From contig DASTPE010000053.1 of the NCBI GenBank assembly GCA_035762345.1, forward strand, positions 1 to 29,016: DNA of 29,016 nucleotides. Reading direction: 5' to 3'. Made by a program: the position numbers and the translations under genes. The DNA is from SCGC-AG-212-J23 sp035762345 (lineage in GTDB: Bacteria; Pseudomonadota; Gammaproteobacteria; Burkholderiales; SG8-39). Shown here piece by piece: positions 23,092 through 29,016 of the stretch. Under the pieces are notes generated by a model. That model was not told the DNA's origin. It did no database searches and was given only the letters and a program-made list of their open reading frames with translations. The first letter of the stretch is position 1; each line of letters opens with the position of its first letter.

Positions 23092-23524
23092 AGGCCGTGA
23101 TCGCCTTCTTGAGATCGGTGTACTCGGAACAGGGGAAGAAGCACAGCTTGTCGAGCTGCCCGAGGTGCTCCTTCGCTTTCTCCACGTTGCCCACCATGAG
23201 ATACGCCTCACCGATGTACTCGTGCGCGCCGCGGTGCTTCGGGTCGATGCGCAGTGCCTCGTTGTAGTGCTTGAACACGAGGTTCATGTCCGGGTTGGCG
23301 CCTTTGCGGAGCGAGTAGGCGTACAGGTTGTGGTAGTTGGCGTTGTTGGGATTCGAAGCGACCGCGTCCTGGAGCACTGCCGCCGCGGCGGCCCAGTCCT
23401 GGCGCTTCGTGGCCTCGGACACTTTGTCCAGCACGGGATCCTTGATTTCGGGGGTCACCGGGTCGCTCGCCCCAAAGGCAAGGCCGGGAACGGCTAGTAT
23501 TAACGTCAGCAGCAAAGCTTTCAT
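23075..23524 (-). CDS. Secreted TPR-repeat protein
   Basis: The protein is 149 aa. A signal peptide (MKALLLTLILAVPGLAFGAS) precedes TPR-like helices: WAAAAAVLQDAVASNPNNAN, YHNLYAYSLRKGANPDMNLV, HYNEALRIDPKHRGAHEYIG and AYLMVGNVEKAKEHLGQLDK. The C-terminal LCFFPCSEYTDLKKAI contains a C-x3-C pair that could form a disulfide or bind a cofactor. It is probably a periplasmic scaffold. It precedes the sulfatase, which overlaps its last codons. Its ATG overlaps the ATG of the divergent TPR gene (CATG at 23522-23525). Confidence 0.82.
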   Translation of the reverse strand: MKALLLTLILAVPGLAFGASDPVTPEIKDPVLDKVSEATKRQDWAAAAAVLQDAVASNPNNANYHNLYAYSLRKGANPDMNLVFKHYNEALRIDPKHRGAHEYIGEAYLMVGNVEKAKEHLGQLDKLCFFPCSEYTDLKKAITAYEARR

Positions 23525-24188
23525 GGTTTCTCCGTCAAGGCTTGCAATGGTACTCCTCGCCGCTGCGCTAACAGCGGCTGCGCCGTCTGCATTCCCGCAG
23601 CCGCCGCAGACGCGCGCCGAGGCGCTTGGCGCGCTCGTGAGCCCGGACGCCGCGACGCGCGCCGAGGCCGTGGTGTGGCTCGCGAACCGCGGCGGTATGG
23701 AAGACGCGCCGCTGCTCCACGAGCGGTTGCGAGACGAAAGCTCGTTCGTGCGCGGCTTTGCCGAGCAGGGGCTATGGCTTTTGTGGAGCCGCTCGGGCGA
23801 CGCAGAGATCGACCGCTTGATGGCGCTCGGCACCGAGGCGATGCAAGCGGGACGGCACAGCGAAGCCATTGGGATTTTTTCAAGAATTATTGAAAGAAAA
23901 TCTGAGTTCGCCGAGGGCTGGAACCGGCGCGCCACGGTCTATTACCTCGCCGGCGAGTATGACAAGTCAATTACCGACTGCCACGAGGTGTTGAAGCGCA
24001 ACCCGCGCCACTTCGGTGCGCTCTCTGGAATGGGGCAGATCTACGTGCAGCTCGAGGACTACGAGAACGCGCTCCGCTGGTACCGCCGCGCGCTCGAGGT
24101 GAACCCGAACATGCTCGGCGTCGAGATGAACATCAGGCTGCTCGAGGAGAAGCTGAAAGATCGGCGAGCGCCTGGGCGATCGACCTAG
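23523..24188 (+). CDS. Secreted HEAT/TPR-repeat protein
   Basis: About 221 aa. A signal-like N-terminus (SRLAMVLLAAALTAAAPSAF) is followed by a HEAT-like helix pair (LVSPDAATRAEAVVWLANRG, LLHERLRDESSFVRGFAEQG). TPR motifs follow: LMALGTEAMQAGRHSEAIGI, GWNRRATVYYLAGEYDKSIT, ALSGMGQIYVQLEDYENALR and a final helix. It is probably periplasmic. ATG 23523 overlaps the divergent start codon; ATG 23547, with AAGG 6 nt upstream, is an equally good start and keeps the signal peptide. The 3' end overlaps the convergent hydrolase by 56 bp. Two TPR proteins sharing one start site suggest joint expression. Confidence 0.8.
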   Translation: MVSPSRLAMVLLAAALTAAAPSAFPQPPQTRAEALGALVSPDAATRAEAVVWLANRGGMEDAPLLHERLRDESSFVRGFAEQGLWLLWSRSGDAEIDRLMALGTEAMQAGRHSEAIGIFSRIIERKSEFAEGWNRRATVYYLAGEYDKSITDCHEVLKRNPRHFGALSGMGQIYVQLEDYENALRWYRRALEVNPNMLGVEMNIRLLEEKLKDRRAPGRST

Positions 24189-24981
24189 CTGCCTCGCGCG
24201 GATGCTCGAACGGAAAGAGGTGACCGCCGGGCACCTCGCGGAAGCTGAACTTGGGCCGCATGCCCGCGAGCCGAATGCGCCGCACGACATTTGAGCCGGC
24301 ACCGCCGATAAAGGCCGCCGGCACGCGGAGCTTCGGCAGGTGGCGCATCATGTCGTGCGGGATGGTACGGTAGATCTCGTACTCGATCCGCGGGTCGATC
24401 TTGAGCTTGAGCCTGCCGTGGCCATCGTCAACCAAGCCGTGCTGCACGTAGTCGTCCAGCGCTTCACTCGTAAAGTTCTTGAATAGTCGTCGCGTGAGGA
24501 AATGGGCGCGCGCTTCCTCGCGCGAATGCCACGTGCTGCGCCGGTCTCGCGTCGCGCCGGCCGGCGTTACGCGGTCGACGATGCCGAGGCGCTTGGTCGC
24601 GCCCAGGAGGCTCCCGCGGAAAGGGCCTATGAGCGGAGCATCGAGCAGCACGATCGCGCGAAAAAGCTCGGGCCGCCGCACCGCGGCGAGATAGTTCAGG
24701 TAGCCGCCCAGCGAATGGCCGACCCCGTAAACCGGGGTGCCTACAAATTCGTTTTCAAGAAAATCGATCAACTGCTCCACCAGGCGCGTCCAGCCTTCGG
24801 TCGGTGGGTAGCGCGGATCGGTGCCGATCGCGTCGATCCACGAGATGTCGTAGGCGAACGACAGCGGATGCAGCAGCGCGGCGTAGCACGAGGCGGGAAA
24901 GCCGTTCGCGTGCGCGAAGTGGAGCCGCGGTCTAGACGTAGTCTTTCGCGGCGCTATTGGCGTCGGCCGGCGGGCCGACAA
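24133..24981 (-). CDS. Alpha/beta-fold hydrolase with an unclear start
   Basis: About 282 aa from TTG 24981, or 268 from ACG 24939. RLHFAHANGFPASCYAALLH is the N-terminal family block, YGVGHSLGGYLNYLAAV the nucleophile elbow (Ser in GHSLGG), IGGAGSNVVRR the region where the acid is expected, and VPGGHLFPFEHP the catalytic His. The usual Asp is not obvious. TTG 24981 has AAGG 7 nt upstream and overlaps the GGDEF-EAL gene by 50 bp. ACG 24939, overlapping it by 8 bp, would give the cleaner N-terminus MSRPRLHFAHANGF. It is the last gene of the four-gene run from the ferredoxin-NADP reductase; cytoplasmic. Confidence 0.78.
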   Translation of the reverse strand: MSARRPTPIAPRKTTSRPRLHFAHANGFPASCYAALLHPLSFAYDISWIDAIGTDPRYPPTEGWTRLVEQLIDFLENEFVGTPVYGVGHSLGGYLNYLAAVRRPELFRAIVLLDAPLIGPFRGSLLGATKRLGIVDRVTPAGATRDRRSTWHSREEARAHFLTRRLFKNFTSEALDDYVQHGLVDDGHGRLKLKIDPRIEYEIYRTIPHDMMRHLPKLRVPAAFIGGAGSNVVRRIRLAGMRPKFSFREVPGGHLFPFEHPREAARSIAQALADLSASPRAA

Positions 24982-27475
24982 GGTCGCCTTGGATGAAATC
25001 GCAACCGCAAGAGGTGAGGAAGGCGCGCTGCGCCTCGGTCTCGACGCCCTCGGCGACCACGCGGATCTGGAGCGCATGCGCGAGCGCGACGATCGCCGAG
25101 ATGATCGCTCCGTGGTCGTGGTTTGGCGGCACTTCGGAGACGAAGCTACGGTCGATCTTCACCTTGTCGACCGGGAAGCGACGCAGGTACGACAGGCTCG
25201 AGTAGCCGGTGCCGAAGTCGTCGATCGCGATCGAGACGCCGAGGGCTTTCAGGCGCTTCAGCGTGCTCAGCGTGATGTCGGTCTGCTGCATCGCGGTCGA
25301 CTCGGTGATCTCGAGCTCAAGGAGCCGCGGCGGCAACCCCGTCGCCCTGAGCGCGCGCGCCACCATGTGCGGAAGCTGCGGATCATTGAACTGGCGCGCC
25401 GAAAGGTTCACCGCGATCTGCAGTCCGCGCTCGGTGCCGATGAAGGTAGACCAGCGGCAAGCTTCGCCGAGCAGCCATTCGCCGATCTTCAGGATGATGC
25501 CCGTCTCTTCCGCGAGCTGAATGAACTCCCCCGGCAGCACGAGACCGCGCTCGGGGTGCTGCCAGCGTGCGAGCGCCTCGTGCGCCGCGACGCGCCCGCT
25601 GGCGATCTCGACGATCGGCTGGTAATGCAGGCGCAGCTCGTCCTTGCCGAGGGCGCGGCGCAGGTCGTTTTCGAGCTGCAGGCGGCGGGAGGCCGCCTGA
25701 TTCATCTGCTCGGTGAAAAACTGGTAGTTGGCGCGGCCGAGCTCCTTGGCGTGGTACATCGCCGCATCGGCGTTGCGGATGAGGGTCTCGGCGTTGCGGC
25801 CGTCGTCGGGATAGACCGCGATGCCGATCGAGCAGGTAACGAGCAGCTCGCGCTCCTCGACGATCACCGGCCGCGACAGCTGCTCGATCACCTTCTGCGC
25901 GACGTGCGCCACGTCGGACGAGCGCTTCACCTCCGGCAGCACAACGACGAACTCGTCCCCGCCGATGCGGCAGATGGTGTCACCCTCACGCAGCTGGCGG
26001 ACGAGCCGGGAGGCGACTTCCTTCAGCAGCGTGTCGCCCACCGCGTGGCCAAGCGAGTCATTGATGGTCTTGAAGCGGTCGAGGTCGACGAACATCACCG
26101 CACTCGCCTTCCGGTTGCGGTGGCTGAGCGCGAGCGCCTGCCTCAGGCGGTCCTCGAGGAGCCTGCGATTCGGCAAACCCGTAAGCGGGTCGTGGTCGGC
26201 GAGGTGCTGGGCGCGCGCCTTGGCGTCCTCGAGCTCGACGGTGCGCTGCGCCACTGCGTGCTCGAGCTCGCCCAGGGCCTGCTGCACGCGAAGGTCGGCT
26301 TCGCGCTCCGCGCTGACGTCCTCGAAGCTCCAAATCCACTCCTGCTCGGGCTCGCCGAAGTCGATGCGCCGCCCCCGGGTGCGGCAGATGAACGTCGAGC
26401 CGTCGTGGCGGCGGAAGCGACGCTCCGACTCATGCGTTCCGCCCGGCGCGGTCATGCTGTATGCAACGCGCCCGGCTTCCTCCCAGTCCTCGCGCGAGGC
26501 GAAGAGCACCGATGAGCTCTGCCCGATCAGCTCGCCTGGCCCTGCGCCGACCATGTCCTCGAGGAAGCGGTTGCAGCGCTGGATCGCGCGATTGCGCACG
26601 AAGGCGATCCCCACCCAGGCGTTGTCGAGAATCAGCTCCTGCTCGGCGAGCGCGCGCTGCAGCTCCTCCTCGGCGCGGCGCTGCTCGGTGACGTCTTCGA
26701 CCGTCCACACCGAGCCCTTGTGCGGGTTCTGCGGGTCGAGCGCGCGCCCATCGGCGCGGTTCCAGAAGGTGCTGCCGTCCCTGCGCCGGCGCAGCTCGAT
26801 GCGCCGCGTGGTCTCGCCGCGCGCCAGAGCGTCGTAGATGCGCTCGGCGCCGGCGAAGTCCTCCGCGCGCGGGTAGATCGCGGCGACTGACTGACCATCG
26901 AGCTCTCCCGGGCCGTAGCCGTACATCTCCTCATAGCGCCGGTTCACGCGCACGAAGCGGCGGTCCTTGACGAACGCGATGCCGACCGACGCGGTGCTGA
27001 GCAGCGCTTCGTGCTCGCGCAGCACGCGCGCCATCTCGTCGGCATGGCGGCGCCGCTCGGTGATGTCCTCGACGATCCACACGGTGCCCTGGTGCGTGTT
27101 CGCGGGGTCGATCGCCTTGGCGATCATGCGGCAGAGGAAGGTCGAGCCGTCCTTGCGCTGCATTTCCCAGTCGAGGTCGAGCTGCTGCCCGGCCGCCAGG
27201 ATCGGGGTGGCGAGCTCGCCGAGCGCGAGGTAGCTCTCGCGGCTCGGGTAGACCGTTTCCCCCGGCATGCCGATCAGCTCGCCGCGCGCGTAGCCGAACA
27301 TCTCGGCGAATTTCGGGTTGCACAGGAAGAATCGACGCTCGCGGGTGAACGCGATGCCGATCGAGACATTGGCGAGCAGCGCCTCGTACTCGAGCTGGGT
27401 GTAGCGCGTGCGGCCGGCGTAGCTGGCCGGCGGCTGCTCCAGCTTCATTCTGCGCAGTGGCTTCGGCTCGTTCAT
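24932..27475 (-). CDS. Triple-PAS GGDEF-EAL cyclic-di-GMP protein
   Basis: The protein is 847 aa. Three PAS domains lie at about 28-140, 152-267 and 278-395, each ending in a PAC-type W-x-(V/F)-ED-(V/I) block. A short coiled coil (about 395-422) precedes the GGDEF domain (about 425-585), with GGDEF at 505-509 and the inhibitory I-site RxxD (REGD, 496-499) intact. The EAL domain covers about 600-840 with EAL at 633-635, NLSARQF, EITES, IDDFGTGYSS, KIDRSFV and EGVET all present. Both halves therefore look catalytically competent: diguanylate cyclase and phosphodiesterase. It has no membrane segment, so it senses cytoplasmic signals. Its ATG overlaps the stop of the DUF6279 gene (ATGA). Confidence 0.92.
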   Translation of the reverse strand: MNEPKPLRRMKLEQPPASYAGRTRYTQLEYEALLANVSIGIAFTRERRFFLCNPKFAEMFGYARGELIGMPGETVYPSRESYLALGELATPILAAGQQLDLDWEMQRKDGSTFLCRMIAKAIDPANTHQGTVWIVEDITERRRHADEMARVLREHEALLSTASVGIAFVKDRRFVRVNRRYEEMYGYGPGELDGQSVAAIYPRAEDFAGAERIYDALARGETTRRIELRRRRDGSTFWNRADGRALDPQNPHKGSVWTVEDVTEQRRAEEELQRALAEQELILDNAWVGIAFVRNRAIQRCNRFLEDMVGAGPGELIGQSSSVLFASREDWEEAGRVAYSMTAPGGTHESERRFRRHDGSTFICRTRGRRIDFGEPEQEWIWSFEDVSAEREADLRVQQALGELEHAVAQRTVELEDAKARAQHLADHDPLTGLPNRRLLEDRLRQALALSHRNRKASAVMFVDLDRFKTINDSLGHAVGDTLLKEVASRLVRQLREGDTICRIGGDEFVVVLPEVKRSSDVAHVAQKVIEQLSRPVIVEERELLVTCSIGIAVYPDDGRNAETLIRNADAAMYHAKELGRANYQFFTEQMNQAASRRLQLENDLRRALGKDELRLHYQPIVEIASGRVAAHEALARWQHPERGLVLPGEFIQLAEETGIILKIGEWLLGEACRWSTFIGTERGLQIAVNLSARQFNDPQLPHMVARALRATGLPPRLLELEITESTAMQQTDITLSTLKRLKALGVSIAIDDFGTGYSSLSYLRRFPVDKVKIDRSFVSEVPPNHDHGAIISAIVALAHALQIRVVAEGVETEAQRAFLTSCGCDFIQGDLVGPPADANSAAKDYV

Positions 27476-28308
27476 CGCGCCGACAGCGCCTCGAAATCCT
27501 CCGCGTAGCGACGCATGTGGCCGAGGGCGCGGGCACGCTGCTCGGGAGTCAGCATACGGTCCACATCGAGGAGCATCGCGAAGTACTGCTCGCGCCAGGC
27601 TTCGAGCGCGGCGGCGTACGCGGGCTCGCGTCCTTTTTCCCAGTGGGCGAGCCGCTCGGGGAGCTGGGCGCGCGCCTCGTGCGCGCGCACGATCGCGACC
27701 ACGTCCTTCTGCAGGCGCTTGCGGTCGCGGTCGCGCAGCTCATCGGTCAGCGGTGCCCGTTCGGCGTATTCGCGCACGCGCTGGACCTGCGCCTGCGTCA
27801 ACTTCCCCACCCAGTCCTCCAGCCGATTGATCGCGAGCCGCGCGCGCCGCGCGCGCCGGTCGCGCTCCGAGCCGCGCAGGTTGTCGCGGTAGAACTTGCG
27901 ATTCTCTTCGGCGATGCGATGCTCCATCGCCGCGATCTGGTCCGCGCTCAGCCGATCGAGCAGCGGCGCGACCAGCTCACCTGCCTTGCGCAGGCTCTCG
28001 CGTGCCTGCGCCCGCGCCGAATCGTACCCCCAAACGAGGTCAGCATGCGACAACCCGTCCGAAAATCGCTGCGCCGCCTCGTGGGCGATCGTGACATATT
28101 TCGGCAGCGCGTTCTTTCGGTGCCAGGCGTGAAACTCGTCAATGCGCTCGTCGAGCTCGTCGGCGTCCTGGCCTTCGACGACGACATAGCTGTGGAGCTG
28201 CCAGCGGACGTATGCGTCGGCGTTGTCGTAAGCGAAGCGCACGGTGCTGCAGCCGCATACCAGCGCGCCCAGGACAACAAGAACAAAAACCCTGCAAGAC
28301 GCTACCAA
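27472..28308 (-). CDS. DUF6279 family lipoprotein
   Basis: About 278 aa. The N-terminal hydrophobic segment ends in VCGC followed by STVRFAYDNAD, a lipobox with the lipidated Cys before Ser. YVRWQLHSYV, DELDERIDEFHAWHRKNALP and a long Arg/Glu-rich helical body are typical of DUF6279. It should be lipid-anchored in the envelope with a helical periplasmic domain of unknown role. The best start is TTG 28308, overlapping the reductase stop by 7 bp, with GGAGAG just upstream (short spacing); a longer open frame reaching 28989 runs out of frame through the reductase gene. It overlaps the GGDEF-EAL gene by 4 bp, suggesting coupled expression. Confidence 0.82.
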   Translation of the reverse strand: MVASCRVFVLVVLGALVCGCSTVRFAYDNADAYVRWQLHSYVVVEGQDADELDERIDEFHAWHRKNALPKYVTIAHEAAQRFSDGLSHADLVWGYDSARAQARESLRKAGELVAPLLDRLSADQIAAMEHRIAEENRKFYRDNLRGSERDRRARRARLAINRLEDWVGKLTQAQVQRVREYAERAPLTDELRDRDRKRLQKDVVAIVRAHEARAQLPERLAHWEKGREPAYAAALEAWREQYFAMLLDVDRMLTPEQRARALGHMRRYAEDFEALSAR

Positions 28309-29016
28309 AAGCTCTCCACGGCGATATGGCCCGGATTGCGCCGTCGGTGCTTGCGCAGGCCGCGTTCCGCGAGCGCGGCGGTTGCATCCTTCAGCATCTG
28401 TGGATTTCCGCACAACATGACGTGCGAGCGCAGGTTCAGCGCGACGTCCGCAGCCCCTTCCAGCCGGCCGTCGCGCATCGCGGCAGGGATGCGGCCGGCG
28501 AGCGATCCAGGCGCCGCTTCGCGGCTCACGAAGGTGACGTACCGAAAGCCGGGACGATGCTGAAGGACCGTTGCAATCAAGTCCTTGTACGCGAGCTCGC
28601 GCGTATACCGCACCGCGTGAACCAGTACCACGTTGCGGAAGCGTCGCCAGGGCGTCTCGGTCCTCAATATGGAAAGAAACGGTGCGATACCGGTTCCGGT
28701 GGACACGAGCCAAAGAGCTTCCGCATCGGGCACCTCCGACAATACGAGGAAACCCGCGGGATTGGATGCGACCTGCAGCACGGCTCCCTTCTCGAGGCGC
28801 GCAAGCCGTGGCGACAGCGGCCCCTGCGGCACGATCACGCCGTAGAACTCGAGCACCGGGTCGCCGGGCGGGTTGACGAACGAGAACGCGCGCACGAGCG
28901 TCGGCTCGATCCCGATCCTCACGAACTGGCCGGCCTCGAATTTCAGGCGCGGTCCTTCCACGCGCAGCGAGAACAGCGTATCGGTCCAATGCCGGTTTTC
29001 GATGACCCGGCCGGTG
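28302..29016 (-). CDS. fpr: Ferredoxin-NADP+ reductase, N-terminus cut by the window edge
   Basis: About 238 residues are present; only a short N-terminal piece is missing. The frame stays open to the right edge, beginning TGRVIENRHWTDTLFSLRV, so a GTG at 28961 is internal and not the start. FAD site: RAFSFVNPPGDP. NADP site: LVSTGTGIAPFLSILRTE and VHAVRYTRELAYKDLI. The C-terminal part has MLCGNPQMLKDATAALAERG, then RRRNPGHIAVESFW with an aromatic last residue, as in bacterial Fpr. It transfers electrons between NADP(H) and ferredoxin or flavodoxin in the cytoplasm. It is followed by the DUF6279 gene with a 7-bp overlap. Confidence 0.9.
   Translation of the reverse strand, partial: TGRVIENRHWTDTLFSLRVEGPRLKFEAGQFVRIGIEPTLVRAFSFVNPPGDPVLEFYGVIVPQGPLSPRLARLEKGAVLQVASNPAGFLVLSEVPDAEALWLVSTGTGIAPFLSILRTETPWRRFRNVVLVHAVRYTRELAYKDLIATVLQHRPGFRYVTFVSREAAPGSLAGRIPAAMRDGRLEGAADVALNLRSHVMLCGNPQMLKDATAALAERGLRKHRRRNPGHIAVESFW

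Noticed and set aside
21829..23524. TPR-sulfatase fusion protein split by a frameshift
   Set aside because: The TPR protein ends naturally with its own stop, and the sulfatase domain begins at the usual position for a free-standing enzyme. A lost or unusual start codon explains the data better.
27472..28989. A 505-residue version of the DUF6279 lipoprotein
   Set aside because: The N-terminal part is out-of-frame translation of the ferredoxin-NADP reductase gene; the lipobox requires a start close to 28308.

Overview
The window is GC-rich DNA that most likely comes from a betaproteobacterium (Burkholderiales-like, possibly environmental). This is an inference from gene content: ubiX, a PA0069-type radical SAM protein, a DUF6279 lipoprotein, a DUF1161 protein, ferredoxin-NADP reductase and a PAS/GGDEF/EAL protein. 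No rRNA, tRNA, CRISPR array, transposase or integrase was seen.

The window has two parts. Positions 1 to about 4470 look like a degraded or accessory stretch. It has low coding density and short orphan membrane or secreted proteins. It also holds an outer-membrane beta-barrel gene abutting the frameshifted 3' remnant of an aquaporin gene, a pair of roughly 38-bp imperfect direct repeats about 0.94 kb apart, and several non-coding gaps. Positions 4471 to 29016 are a dense housekeeping and metabolic region with almost no intergenic DNA.

Dense region in order: an MFS transporter with a D-threonine aldolase/DSD1-family enzyme (minus); divergently, a PA0069-type radical SAM protein with a VanZ-like protein (plus), with a near-consensus LexA box at their head; a TerC-family membrane protein (minus); a MATE exporter (plus); a DUF6806-like gene, metY and an alpha/beta hydrolase (minus); a phosphodiesterase/alkaline-phosphatase-fold protein with a PcaD-like hydrolase (plus); ubiX (minus); an MFS transporter (plus); a DUF1161 protein and a small membrane protein (minus); a core-MetE (MesD-like) methionine synthase (plus); a gamma-glutamyltransferase with an MFS transporter (minus); a DUF1992 protein (plus); a secreted TPR protein with a Cys-type sulfatase (minus); a second TPR protein (plus); and a four-gene minus-strand run of ferredoxin-NADP reductase (cut by the window edge), DUF6279 lipoprotein, three-PAS GGDEF-EAL protein and alpha/beta hydrolase.

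The architecture is unusual. All seven convergent gene pairs in the dense region overlap at their 3' ends. Three of the seven divergent pairs have overlapping start codons (CATG-type), and the other four are separated by only 20 to about 43 bp. Promoters must therefore lie inside neighbouring coding sequence.

The strongest regulatory signal is the LexA-type operator at 6743-6762, which predicts SOS control of the radical SAM/VanZ pair and overlaps codons 3-9 of the divergent transporter. Two translationally coupled genes (the sulfatase and the last hydrolase) show ACG exactly where an ATG start would be expected. I did not find a clear defence system, biosynthetic cluster or other large novel system; the points of interest are regulatory and architectural.
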